From Saltatorellus ferox (GTDB lineage: Bacteria > Planctomycetota > UBA1135 > GCA-002686595), in contig CP036434.1 of assembly GCA_007751475.1 (NCBI GenBank), forward strand, positions 2,170,001 through 2,234,000: a stretch of 64,000 nucleotides of DNA, in the 5' to 3' direction. Positions 37,961-46,971 of this stretch are shown here, piece by piece. The position numbers and the translations under genes are program-made. A model generated the notes under the pieces. That model searched no databases, was not told where the DNA came from, and was given only the letters and a program-made list of their open reading frames with translations. How positions within the stretch are numbered: position 1 is the first letter of the stretch; every line of letters begins with the position of its first letter.

Positions 37961-38403
37961 CGCCAAGCTCGCCCTGACGGGCGAGCGCTCCAGCGGGTAG
38001 CACGCAAGCCGTCAGCGGGAAGCCTCAGCCCACGCGTTCGACGCTTCGCGCGAACGGCAGGCAGTCCGTGTCGGGAGACCTACTGCGGGCGGGTCTCCTG
38101 CCAATGCAAGTGGAGCCGGGCCGTCCTATCGTTGTGACAGCGCGCAGTATCTCTGGCATTTCGCCTGACGGCGAAATAGCGGTTGCACCGCTGTGCGCTC
38201 GCCGCGCAGGCGTCCTCGCCGGACGGGCGCCCTCGCCGGGCAGGCGTCCTCGCCGGACAGGCGTGCTCGCCGCACGGGCCGCGCGGGCGAGCCGCGCGCG
38301 GGCCGCTCAATCCCTTCGGGGCCGAGCCGGGCCCGGGTGTCCTTCGGACACGCGGAGCTCACGCTGTTCAGAGGTGCACGCTGTTCAAAGGTCCACGACA
38401 GCC

Positions 38404-41151
38404 TCACTCGTCGGCGAGCGCCGCATAGACGCGCTGGCTGAGATCACCGACCGCCGCATGGGCCGCCGCGTCACCAGGTAGGGCCTCCAGGTGAGCATGG
38501 GCACGACCGAGCCAATCGGCCTCGTCGTGCCCGCTGCCCTTCAGCAACCCGTGCAGCGAGAGCGCCGCCTCACATCTCCCGACCGCCACCGGAAAGTGCG
38601 TGGGGGAGGTCTCGGCCAATCCTTCGTAGAGCGTGTACGCGCGAGTGAGCTGCGTCGAGGCGTTCGATGTCTCGCCGTGCCGGGCCTGGATCTGGCCGGA
38701 GATCAGAACGAGGTCCGCGATCGACCGCGTGCGATGGAAGGACGGCGAGAGCTTCAGCTCGTGAACATTGGCGAGATCCGTCGCGTCCCGCGCCACGGCG
38801 AGCAGCGCCTCACGATCGTGAGAACGCTCCGCGATCTCGGCACGGACGTCCAGGGCGGCCATCCATGAGATGAGCTCCTGGACCTGTGGATCTGCCTTCG
38901 ACAGCTCAGGGAGCGAAGCGGCGCACTCCGCATAGATCGCGCGGCTCGTCTCCAGCTCGCCCCGCTGGGCGAGAAGCCTTGCCGCATTCAGGCGCATGGT
39001 CAGCGCGTTGGCATCGAGCACCCGGTTCGATCCGTGGTCTTCGGCGAGGGCGCGACTCGTCTCCAGAAGCTGGGCCGCGCTCTCTTCCACGGTTTCACCG
39101 GGAGCGGCCACCTCGCGGCCCTTGGAACCGTCTCCGTCCGTGGCCGCTCGGACGCTCAGCAGGTTGGCCTTCATCGCGCGGATACGGCTCCGCAGGTAGG
39201 CGCTTCGCCCCGCGATCCCACTTCCTTCCGGCTCGTCCGCCGCTCGAACCTCGTCGAGTCGTTCTTCCAGCGCATGGAGGTCCAGCAGCGCGCTGCCCGT
39301 GATCTCGTCGAGGGCCCTGAACTCACCCGCTGCCTCACGCACTCTTCCCTCGGTCAGCGCCGCGCGGGCCGAGCTGATCCTAGCGTCGATGCTCTGCAGC
39401 TCCGACGCAGGCCGAAAGGACGCCAGTTCGCTTCGCGCGGCCGCGACCATTCCCTCGGCCTCTTGCAGATCGCCCAGGCGCGTTCGCAGCATCGCAAGCT
39501 CCATGGCGAAGCCCGCCGTCACGGGATTCCCCGTTCGACCCTGCGCCGCCAGGCCCGTGCGGACCAGCTCGATCCCGCGCTCCATCTCGTCCGCCGCCGC
39601 CGCGCTTGGGCCCTGGCTTCGGACCGCGTGCTCGGCTTTCCGGATCAGGGCTTCGCCGAGGCGCGCCTGAAGCTCCGGGTCCTCCTGTCGCTCGGCGATC
39701 GTGATGCCGCGTCGCAGGATCCGGTCGACGGCGTGGTCCGTCCCGGGGATTCCCGAGAGGGACTCCACCGTGTCACCGAGGAGCAGTCGGAGCGATTCCC
39801 GAAGGTCATCGAGGTGCGCCTCTGCCACGCGCGTCTGCAGCGCGAGCTGCTCGTTCGCGGCACGGGCCCGGCGCGCTTCGGTCCAGCTGGACGCGTAGCC
39901 GAGCGCCACGGCCAGCATCAGCGCCGCGGAGAGTCCCGCGACGAGTCGATGGCGAGCCACGATCCGGCGCGCCCGCCGGAACGGTCCGTCCTTCCGCGAA
40001 AGAACGGGTTCGCCCGCGAGCCAGCGCTGGAGTTCGTCCCGAAAAGCCCCGGCATCCGGAGGCCGGCGCGCGGGCTCCTTGCGCAGCGCCGCCTCGAGAA
40101 TCGCTTCGAGATCTCGATGCTTGAGCGCGCGAACGATCTGGGCTCGCGAGCTGCCGCGCAGCCTGGCGAGCTCGTCGACGTCCGGTGATCCCGAGAACGC
40201 GTCGGACGGTGGCGATGGCTCCAGCGTCCGGGACTGCTCGAGCGCCTCGGCGGTGCTGACGCGCGCGAGCTGGAGAGGGGGGGCTCCCGTGAGGAGTTCG
40301 TAGGTGAGCACGCCCAGCGAGTACACATCGCTGGTCGCGCGCAGCGGCTGGCCACGGAACTGCTCGGGGCTGGCGTAGTTCGGCGTCAGGTAGCGGTTGA
40401 CGTCGAACGTCACCATGCTGTCGGCGTTCTTCTCGGGATCGAGCACCTTCGCGACGCCGAAGTCGAGCAGCGTCGGGCGCCCTTCGAGGTCCACGAGGAC
40501 GTTCGACGGCTTGATGTCCCGGTGCACGACGTGCATGCGGTGGGCGGCCATCACCGCGTCGGCGACGCTGACGATGAGCTGCACGCGCTCGCGCACCGAC
40601 AGGTGCCGCTCGTCCGCGTACTCGTCGATTCGCTGGCCCTCGATGAGCTCCATCACGATGTACGGCGTGCCGTCCGGCTCGGTGCCGGCGCCGAGCATCT
40701 TCGCGATCCCGGGATGGCGGAGGCTGGCGAGGATCTGACGTTCGCGCTCGAACCGCGCGACGACCTCCCGGTCCGCGAGGCCGGGGTGAAGCTTCTTGAT
40801 CGCCACCCGTCGCCGATAGGTGCCGTCGGCACGCACCGCCAGCCAGACGTCGGCCATCCCGCCGCGACCCAGCCGGCTTCGAACCTCCCAGGGACCGAGC
40901 CTCTCCGGCGGCGCCGTCTTGCCAGGCGTGTCGAGGAACGCCTTCAGCGGAGCCCCGAGATCGACGTCGTCGTCCGCGGCGTGCTCCCGCTCGAGGAGCG
41001 CCAGAACGCGCTCCGCGTGCTCGGGCGAACTCGCATGACGGCGAACGAATCCCTCTCGCTCCTGCGGAGCGAGATCGAGCGCACTCTCGAGAAGCTGGCG
41101 CGTCGCCTTCCAGGCTGCGCCGTCGGCTGACGCCTCGGAGAGTGGTTCCAT
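38404..41151 (-). CDS. Serine/threonine protein kinase with membrane anchor and helical repeat domain
   Basis: 915 residues from the ATG at 41151 (the longer frame is unsupported). Residues 1-80 are a helical N-terminal extension seen in bacterial signalling kinases. The Hanks-type kinase domain follows: glycine loop GRGGMADVW (95-103), VAIKK (Lys119), HRDIKPSN (210-217), DFG (230-232), and APE-like NYASPEQFRG. One membrane segment is predicted near 400-420. The remaining ~490 residues are helical, TPR-like and would lie outside the cytoplasm. It probably phosphorylates proteins in response to an external signal. Its gene ends 46 bp after the large inverted repeat and is divergent from egtB. 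Confidence 0.92.
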   Translation of the reverse strand: MEPLSEASADGAAWKATRQLLESALDLAPQEREGFVRRHASSPEHAERVLALLEREHAADDDVDLGAPLKAFLDTPGKTAPPERLGPWEVRSRLGRGGMADVWLAVRADGTYRRRVAIKKLHPGLADREVVARFERERQILASLRHPGIAKMLGAGTEPDGTPYIVMELIEGQRIDEYADERHLSVRERVQLIVSVADAVMAAHRMHVVHRDIKPSNVLVDLEGRPTLLDFGVAKVLDPEKNADSMVTFDVNRYLTPNYASPEQFRGQPLRATSDVYSLGVLTYELLTGAPPLQLARVSTAEALEQSRTLEPSPPSDAFSGSPDVDELARLRGSSRAQIVRALKHRDLEAILEAALRKEPARRPPDAGAFRDELQRWLAGEPVLSRKDGPFRRARRIVARHRLVAGLSAALMLAVALGYASSWTEARRARAANEQLALQTRVAEAHLDDLRESLRLLLGDTVESLSGIPGTDHAVDRILRRGITIAERQEDPELQARLGEALIRKAEHAVRSQGPSAAAADEMERGIELVRTGLAAQGRTGNPVTAGFAMELAMLRTRLGDLQEAEGMVAAARSELASFRPASELQSIDARISSARAALTEGRVREAAGEFRALDEITGSALLDLHALEERLDEVRAADEPEGSGIAGRSAYLRSRIRAMKANLLSVRAATDGDGSKGREVAAPGETVEESAAQLLETSRALAEDHGSNRVLDANALTMRLNAARLLAQRGELETSRAIYAECAASLPELSKADPQVQELISWMAALDVRAEIAERSHDREALLAVARDATDLANVHELKLSPSFHRTRSIADLVLISGQIQARHGETSNASTQLTRAYTLYEGLAETSPTHFPVAVGRCEAALSLHGLLKGSGHDEADWLGRAHAHLEALPGDAAAHAAVGDLSQRVYAALADE

Positions 41152-41418
41152 CAAGGGTGAGGGTAGAAATTCATCATGGTGAGCGCGATGCATCCGGCGC
41201 CGTCCATGCGCGAACTCACCCGGTAAGCCCTCAGGGGATCCCGATTTTATACCGTCTTGAGCCGTTTCCACGAATCTCTCCTCGGCTCCAGGACGGCCCC
41301 GCCACGCATGCTGCGCGTCGGCCCCACGGACGCTGGCCCGTGGACGGCTCCACCTCGCTCCAGGGCGTTCGCTATACTCCTTCGAAATCGGGCCAAGAGA
41401 CACCTCGCCCCATCACCC

Positions 41419-42780
41419 ATGACGCCAGATCTCCAAGACCTGTCCGCCGCGGCATCCGCGGGTAAGGGGGTGCGCGTCCGCTCCTTGCTGGCCCGATTCC
41501 AGGACGTTCGCACCGCGACGGAAGCCTGGACCGAGCTTCTGGAGCCGGGAGATTTCGTGCTTCAGTCGATGCCGGATGCCTCCCCCACAGGTTGGCACCT
41601 CGCGCACACCACATGGTTCTTCGAGGAGTTCGTCCTGTGCGGTTTTGCCCCGGGTCACGAGCGATTCCATCCACGCTTTCAGTACCTGTTCAACAGCTAC
41701 TACGAGACGGTGGGAGAGCGCGTCGCGCGCCATCGACGCGGCATGCTGAGTCGTCCAGGGATCGGGGTGATTCGAGAGTACCGCTCGTCCGTGACCGCCG
41801 CTGTCAGTGATCTTCTCATGCGGCTGGAAGGAGACGAGCTGGAGCGAGCGCTTGAGGTCATCGAGATCGGCCTGCAGCACGAGCAGCAGCATCAGGAGCT
41901 GATGGTCACGGACCTGAAGCATGCCTTCTCCATCAATCCCATGCGCCCTTCAATCGTCGATCGCCCTCCCCGTGCCGAGCCGCGGACGATCGAAGGACCC
42001 ACCAGGGCGATCATCTTCATCGAGCATGACGAGGGTCTGTTCACGGTGGGCGTGAACGAGGGGGAGGACTTCACGTTCGACAACGAAGGGCCAAGCCATC
42101 GCGTGTTCCTGCCGGCCTTCGGGCTCGCCGATCGCCTGGTCACCTGCGGCGAGTGGATGGAGTTCATGGAGGCGGGCGGCTACGACGAGCCGCGGCACTG
42201 GCTCAGCGCGGGCTGGGCGCGTCGAAACAGCCTGGAGGACCGCTGGACCGCGCCGCTCTACTGGGAGAATCGCGACGGGGAGTGGTGGCGCTTCACGGTC
42301 CACGGCGATGCTCCCGTGGATCCGGCGGAGCCCGTCGCGCACATCAGCTACTACGAGGCGGACGCGTACGCCCGCTGGCGAGGCCTCCGGCTTCCCACCG
42401 AGTTCGAGTGGGAGGTCGCCGCGATTCAGGCTGGCCGTGACGCCGCCCTCGACGGCCGCTTTCGCGAGAGCCTCCGGTTCGAGCCAGGGCGAGCCTCCGA
42501 ACCGGTCGAGCCCGCCGGGGGGCCGGCGCGTCTTCGCCAGCTGTTCGGGGACGCGTGGGAGTGGACCTCCAGCGCCTACGCCGCGTACCCGCGCTACGCC
42601 CCCGACACGGGCGCGCTCGGGGAATACAACGGCAAGTTCATGTCCGGTCAATTCGTCCTTCGGGGCGGATCCTGCGCGACGCCCGAGTCGCACATCCGGA
42701 GTACCTATCGCAACTTCTTTCCGGCGGACGCACGCTGGCAATTCTCTGGCCTTCGTCTCGCCCGTGATTCACAAAACTGA
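41419..42780 (+). CDS. egtB: Ergothioneine biosynthesis protein EgtB
   Basis: 453 residues from the ATG at 41419; upstream in-frame codons lack family similarity. EgtB is the non-haem iron sulfoxide synthase joining trimethylhistidine to a thiol donor. The N-terminal DinB-like half holds the iron ligands: HLAHTTWFF (60-68) and LQHEQQHQELM (His154/His158). The C-terminal half is the formylglycine-enzyme-like fold (RGLRLPTEFEWEVAA, GDAWEWTSSAYAAYPRY, RGGSCATP, RSTYRNFF). It overlaps egtD by 17 bp. Cytosolic; probably makes an antioxidant thiohistidine. Confidence 0.94.
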   Translation: MTPDLQDLSAAASAGKGVRVRSLLARFQDVRTATEAWTELLEPGDFVLQSMPDASPTGWHLAHTTWFFEEFVLCGFAPGHERFHPRFQYLFNSYYETVGERVARHRRGMLSRPGIGVIREYRSSVTAAVSDLLMRLEGDELERALEVIEIGLQHEQQHQELMVTDLKHAFSINPMRPSIVDRPPRAEPRTIEGPTRAIIFIEHDEGLFTVGVNEGEDFTFDNEGPSHRVFLPAFGLADRLVTCGEWMEFMEAGGYDEPRHWLSAGWARRNSLEDRWTAPLYWENRDGEWWRFTVHGDAPVDPAEPVAHISYYEADAYARWRGLRLPTEFEWEVAAIQAGRDAALDGRFRESLRFEPGRASEPVEPAGGPARLRQLFGDAWEWTSSAYAAYPRYAPDTGALGEYNGKFMSGQFVLRGGSCATPESHIRSTYRNFFPADARWQFSGLRLARDSQN

Positions 42781-43723
42781 AGCGGCCACCGCCGCCCCCG
42801 AGTCCTCTCCGCTCCACGCCATCCTCGACGGTCTGCGCGCGAATCCGCGCACCTTGCCAGCGGCCCTGTTCTACGACGACCGCGGATCGAAGCTCTTCGA
42901 CGCGATCACGCGGCTCCCCGAGTACTACCAGACCCGGACGGAGCGGGCGATCCTCGAGGACGTCGCGCCGAGGCTCCTCGAGGACCTCGGGGACAGCCTC
43001 GAACTGGTTGAGTTCGGAGCGGGCTCCGCCGAGAAGACGGAGACGCTCCTGAGGGAACTCGACGTTCAGACCTACCTGCCCATCGACGTCAGCGAGTACT
43101 ACCTCGAGACCTCGGCGGAGCGCTTGCGCGGGCGGTTCCCTGATCTCCAGGTGCGCCCGATCCTGGCCGACTACACGCGGCCCGTGAAGCTCGGGCCGAT
43201 GGGGGCCAAGACTCGCGTCGGGTTCTTTCCGGGCGGAACGATCGGGAACTACCACCCGGAGGGCGCGGCCGCCTTCCTTCGCCGGGCGTCCGCCATGCTC
43301 GGCCCCGGCGGAGCCTTCATCCTCGGCGCGGACCTGCTCAAGGACCCGGCTCGCCTGCACGCCGCCTACAACGATGCGGCGGGCGTGACGGCCGAGTTCA
43401 ACCTGAACATTCTCCGTCACCTGAACGAGTCCCACGGGGCGGACTTTCACCTGGACCGCTGGTACCACCACGCCCTCTTCGACCCGAAAAACGCCCGGAT
43501 CGAGATGCATCTCGTCAGCGATCGAGAGCAGGTCGTCGAGGTCGGCGGCGAGCGCTTCGAGTTCGATGCGTTCGAGTCGATCTGGACGGAGAGCAGCTAC
43601 AAGTACAGCGAGTCGAAGCTCCGTCGCCTGGCCCGGGCCGGGGACTTCGAGTGCGAGGAGTTTTGGACCGATCCTGACAGGTTGTTCAGCGTTTCGCTTC
43701 TGCGGGTCCCTGACAAGCGCTGA
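42764..43723 (+). CDS. egtD: L-histidine N-alpha-methyltransferase EgtD
   Basis: 319 residues, the usual EgtD length, from a GTG at 42764; the open frame extends further upstream only because it lies inside egtB. EgtD trimethylates histidine to hercynine with SAM. Signatures: LPEYYQTRTERAIL, ELVEFGAGSAEKTETLL (SAM motif I, ~80-95), LPIDVSEYYL, GFFPGGTIGNYHP and NLNILRHLNESHGADF (substrate loop). GTG initiation and the 17-bp overlap with egtB suggest coupled translation. The pair is a minimal ergothioneine cluster without egtA or egtC. Confidence 0.95.
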   Translation: MIHKTEAATAAPESSPLHAILDGLRANPRTLPAALFYDDRGSKLFDAITRLPEYYQTRTERAILEDVAPRLLEDLGDSLELVEFGAGSAEKTETLLRELDVQTYLPIDVSEYYLETSAERLRGRFPDLQVRPILADYTRPVKLGPMGAKTRVGFFPGGTIGNYHPEGAAAFLRRASAMLGPGGAFILGADLLKDPARLHAAYNDAAGVTAEFNLNILRHLNESHGADFHLDRWYHHALFDPKNARIEMHLVSDREQVVEVGGERFEFDAFESIWTESSYKYSESKLRRLARAGDFECEEFWTDPDRLFSVSLLRVPDKR

Positions 43724-44116
43724 GCCGGTACTCCTCTGTCGGGGGAACCCGTGAGTCGCCGTCGGCTCGCGGGAAATTGATCGATTCTCGGTAAGACCTG
43801 GGGCCATGGGAGCAAGACCTCCCTGAGCGCTTCTCTCGTAGAGCGCTCCCCGCGTTCATTGGGGCCGTCCAGGGTGTCGTTTCGCGACCTATCCGACCGT
43901 CCCATTCCGAGAGCGCCGGCGCGCCAGGGGACGGTTGCGTCGGAGCATCGCGCGTGTCGTCGTCCGGGGGTGTACCCCGGGCGGCGGCACCGCACCCTTC
44001 CGCCCAGCGTGTTCGCGCTCTTCCCCACGCCGTTCGACGGGGCATCGACCCCGTCGCAGCCTTCGGCGACCGTGGGAGCCGATGGTCTCGGGGCAGCTCG
44101 ACGGGTCTGGCTAGCC
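43724..44116. other. Intergenic region after egtD
   Basis: 393 bp between two convergent genes (egtD plus, DinB-like minus). It contains small inverted repeats, for example GAGCGCT/AGCGCTC at 43825-43848 and ACCGTCCC/GGGACGGT at 43896-43935, that may act in transcription termination. No gene is supported. Confidence 0.4.
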
Positions 44117-44656
44117 TCACGCCTTGGCGGCGAGTAGGTCCCTCACGATCGCACCGTGATGACGCGCGTGCAGCGCGGCAAAGCGAAGCCAGTGAGTTGC
44201 CGCCAGGGGCCCGAGTTCCTGGTGCGGGATCCAGCCCGGGGCCGCCTCAATCTCGGCCTCGATCGTCCGGAGCTGCTCGAGGGCCTCGCGGTTCAGGCGA
44301 AGCTCCATCTCCAGGAACTCTGGATTCACCTCGTCGTCCGGCGTCACCATGCGTGGAGCCCTCGCCTCACCCCTCGGAGTGCTGTCACTTCGCAGCACCG
44401 CCGACGCGCGGTCTTCGATCGCGCCCTCAGCCTGGATCAGCCGGCCCTTTCCGGCGACCAGGGAGCGGACGTGTTGGAAGGCCAGGTCGGTGGCCAGGGC
44501 GATGTGGTACAGGTGCTGCTCCACGCTCCACCCAGAGACCTCGGGGGCCCGGGTGCGACAGGTCATGATCCCCTGTGCCCGCAGCTCCTCGAATTCGACG
44601 AAGGCCTCGTTGAGGCGATGGAACTCTTGCCGAACATCGATCTCTGACACTTGCAT
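44117..44656 (-). CDS. DinB-like four-helix protein
   Basis: 179 residues, no signal peptide. The DinB/YfiT-type metal-site histidines are visible as WSVEQHLYHIALA (~44-56) and WLRFAALHARHHGAIV near the C-terminus. Such proteins are metal-binding four-helix bundles, often thiol-dependent transferases (mycothiol or bacillithiol type) or of unknown role. It resembles the N-terminal half of EgtB next door, so a thiol-related role is possible but inferred. Confidence 0.85.
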   Translation of the reverse strand: MQVSEIDVRQEFHRLNEAFVEFEELRAQGIMTCRTRAPEVSGWSVEQHLYHIALATDLAFQHVRSLVAGKGRLIQAEGAIEDRASAVLRSDSTPRGEARAPRMVTPDDEVNPEFLEMELRLNREALEQLRTIEAEIEAAPGWIPHQELGPLAATHWLRFAALHARHHGAIVRDLLAAKA

Positions 44657-44723
44657 CCCGAGAGGGTATCCTCTTTCCCGCCCCGGCGGTCCCCGCCGGA
44701 TGCGAGTCCTTGCGGACTCCCAT

Positions 44724-44797
44724 GGGCCCTTAGCTCAGTCGGTTAGAGCGCGCGACTCATAATCGCTCGGTCGTTGGTTCGAGTCCAACAGGGCCTA
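44724..44797 (+). tRNA. tRNA with CAU anticodon, probably tRNA-Ile2 (lysidine type)
   Basis: 74 nt: acceptor GGGCCCT/AGGGCCT, D-loop with GCTCAGTCGGTTAGAGC, anticodon loop CTCATAA, T-arm GTTGG-TTCGAGT-CCAAC, discriminator A. The CAU anticodon could be Met or Ile2. The sequence around it (CGACTCATAATCGCT, GGTC, ACAGGGCC) is much closer to known Ile2 genes than to elongator Met tRNAs. The first anticodon-stem pair is a C-T mismatch. CCA is not encoded. Confidence 0.9.
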
Positions 44798-45050
44798 CTC
44801 TTCATGGCGTTTCGCTGGTGGTGACTCGGCGTGCTTCTCCTACCCGTTGGCGCGCTACGGGTCCCGGTGGGGGGGGGCGTCCTCGCCGGACGGGCCTCGA
44901 GGGCGCGCCTCGCGAGGGCCGCCCCGCGCTCTGCGAGCGCTGAAGTGGACCCGGATGCCCTGATCGGCTCGGGGATCTGATCAGGCGCCCACTCCCGGGA
45001 GGGTTCAGTGAAGGGAACTCTTGCAAGCGCCCGGCCATAGGTGGATCCTC

Positions 45051-46940
45051 ATGGGCATGAAGTTCGCCGATCCGAAACGCTCCCTCTGCCGTCACTCCGC
45101 CCCCAACCTCCTCCGGGTCGGGCTCCTCGGGCTCGGAGCCCTCACGTTCGCAGGTTTCTCCGCCAGCTGTGCCTCGAATTCGCCGCGCGAGTACATGGAA
45201 GGCGACGCGCCGAGGAGCGAGGTCGGCTCCCGCGAGGCCAGCTACGCCGTCGCGACGACACCCGCTGACCTCAAGCGGGTGATCGCAGAGGACCTGGAAG
45301 AGAAGAACGCGGACCGCGTGTACTCGGGCCTCGAGGCCTTCGTCGGCGAGAACGTTTCCCGCGGAACGGCCAAGCGCGCGCACCTCATCTGGGAGTCCGT
45401 CAAGCCGACGACGATGCTCCAGTACGGACAGGGAAGGAGCGTGATGACCGGCGTGAAGCAGCTCGGCGACCTCCTCGCCAACGAGGGCGAGAAGGAGATG
45501 CAGACGGCGTTCGAGAGCCTTCGCCAGGGTGACTTCGAGGAGGTCCAGCGCCTGCACGACGAGCCCATGGGGATCTTCCACCCGTCCACGGCCGCGATGT
45601 CCCGCGAGGTGCGGCCCTACGCGCTCCTCGCTGACGGAGTGCTGTCTTACCGCGATGTGGCGGCGAGCGCCGACCCGAGCGAAGCGGACGTCCAGGTGGC
45701 GCTCGACAAGTTGAGCCTCGCGCAGTCGGAGCTCGCGAAGATCGGCGAGACGAAAGGCATGTTCCTCGCGGACGCCGCGGCGGCCCAGGCGCTCGAGCGA
45801 GCAGGCCAGATCGACGCCGCCGCGGAGTACTGGATGCGCATCGCGGACTCGGATGAGTTCACGGCGCAGCCGGACGTGATGCGCAACCTCGTGGCCGCGC
45901 GGATCAAGACCTACGGCGTGCGGATGAAGGAGCGCCTGATCGTCGAGGTCGAGGCGGAGCGCCGCGCGGAGCTGCGCGCTCGCGACGCCCAGTACAGCGC
46001 GCAAGTCGAGAAGCTCGAGGAGAAGCACCAGTCGTTCGATAGCTGGGCGCGCCAGGGCTTCGCCAGCACCGCGCGCCGCATGGCGGAACTCTCCAGGGAA
46101 GATGATCAACAGAAGGCGGGTCTCGCCTCGCTCGCCGCGACCGCCCAGGAGCGCGACGCGGAACTCGGTCGTGCCCAGGACTCTCTCGCCGTTCGACTCG
46201 GCGCGCTCGGTGATCGCACTTCGGGGATCGAGGGGCGCACGTCGGGTCTGGAGGAGCGCACCGACGAACTCGGCGAGCGCGACGACGCGATAGCGCTGCG
46301 CATGGACCTCGAGGTGGCCCGGCTGCGCGGCAACCTCGATGAAGCCGTCGCCGGCCTCCGATCGGATCAAGCCGGGCTGACGGCGCGCGCGGACGCCCTT
46401 GAGCGACGTGCCGCCGAGCTGACCAGCAGCACCGCGGCGAACGCCACCGATATCGACGCCGTGAAGCGCGAGGCGACGGGCCTTCGGGAAGAAGCCGCTG
46501 CGCTGCGCACCCAGGCCGCGACCCTGGCGAGCGAGACCTCAGAGCTCCGCGCTGGCATGGACAAGAACCGTCAGTCCAGCCAGCAGCTTGCGGCGGAAAT
46601 CGCCGGCCGGGACGCGGAACTCGCCCAGAGCCTGAAGGACCTCGCGAGCTATCAGGCGGCGGTCGAAGAGCTCACGGCGAACACCGCGCTGGAGGCCATG
46701 GCGCCCCTTACCGCGGAGGCCACCACGACCGAGCCCACCGATTCAGGGGACTCGGCCGGGTCCACGGAAGCGGTCGAGTCCACGGAGGGAACGCTGCCCG
46801 CCGACTCGGTCCCAGCGTCCACCGAGAGCCGCGGTGGGGTCATGTCGCTGCCCGCGTACCTCGCCATCCACTCCGTGCAGGACGTCTTCGGGGTCGACGG
46901 TCAGATGCAGCAGCTGACCGCGTTCTTCATGCCCGAGTGA
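45051..46940 (+). CDS. Coiled-coil lipoprotein
   Basis: 629 residues from the ATG at 45051, which has AGGTGGA at the right distance; a TTG further upstream is not used. The lipobox sits in GFSASCAS near residue 39. Residues ~60-330 are helical and TPR-like. From ~330 to ~540 it is a long heptad coiled coil with many Ala/Glu/Leu and repeats such as GDRTSGIEGRTSGLEERTDELGERDDA. A Thr/Ser/Glu-rich stretch and a short C-terminal globular part (SLPAYLAIHSVQDVFG) end it. It is probably anchored in the outer membrane as a spacer or scaffold. It precedes the P450 gene by only 31 bp. Confidence 0.82.
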   Translation: MGMKFADPKRSLCRHSAPNLLRVGLLGLGALTFAGFSASCASNSPREYMEGDAPRSEVGSREASYAVATTPADLKRVIAEDLEEKNADRVYSGLEAFVGENVSRGTAKRAHLIWESVKPTTMLQYGQGRSVMTGVKQLGDLLANEGEKEMQTAFESLRQGDFEEVQRLHDEPMGIFHPSTAAMSREVRPYALLADGVLSYRDVAASADPSEADVQVALDKLSLAQSELAKIGETKGMFLADAAAAQALERAGQIDAAAEYWMRIADSDEFTAQPDVMRNLVAARIKTYGVRMKERLIVEVEAERRAELRARDAQYSAQVEKLEEKHQSFDSWARQGFASTARRMAELSREDDQQKAGLASLAATAQERDAELGRAQDSLAVRLGALGDRTSGIEGRTSGLEERTDELGERDDAIALRMDLEVARLRGNLDEAVAGLRSDQAGLTARADALERRAAELTSSTAANATDIDAVKREATGLREEAAALRTQAATLASETSELRAGMDKNRQSSQQLAAEIAGRDAELAQSLKDLASYQAAVEELTANTALEAMAPLTAEATTTEPTDSGDSAGSTEAVESTEGTLPADSVPASTESRGGVMSLPAYLAIHSVQDVFGVDGQMQQLTAFFMPE

Positions 46941-46971
46941 TCCCGAACACCGCGCATCTCCCTCCGCTGCT

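Larger units (their letters stand above)
37330..38357. repeat. Large interrupted inverted repeat (~1 kb) downstream of rtcA
   Basis: The left arm (about 37330-37905) and right arm (about 37975-38357) are inverted copies of each other, with the right copy lacking the extra tandem units. Matching blocks include the 60-bp unit at 37600/38066, the ATTTCGCC-GTCA-GGCGAAAT hairpin block, and GC-rich CGTCCTCGCCGG arrays. The loop (about 37905-37975) contains a 7-bp repeat. Both arms keep an open frame giving the same short peptide, PGRPI.VTARSISGISPDG, but neither looks like a real protein. A 20-bp fragment of the same family recurs at 44877. Likely a non-autonomous repeat element. Confidence 0.8.

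Noticed and set aside
37330-38357. CRISPR array
   Set aside because: The 105-bp units are directly adjacent without spacers and no cas gene is present.
38068-38481. Plus-strand frame within the right arm of the inverted repeat
   Set aside because: It runs into the kinase gene on the opposite strand and has low-complexity Arg/Ala composition.
41152-41418. Small gene between the kinase and egtB
   Set aside because: Only very short frames without ribosome-binding sites occur in this 267-bp divergent promoter region.
44724-44797. Elongator tRNA-Met
   Set aside because: The anticodon allows it, but the stem and variable-loop sequences resemble tRNA-Ile2 more closely; kept as the less likely alternative.
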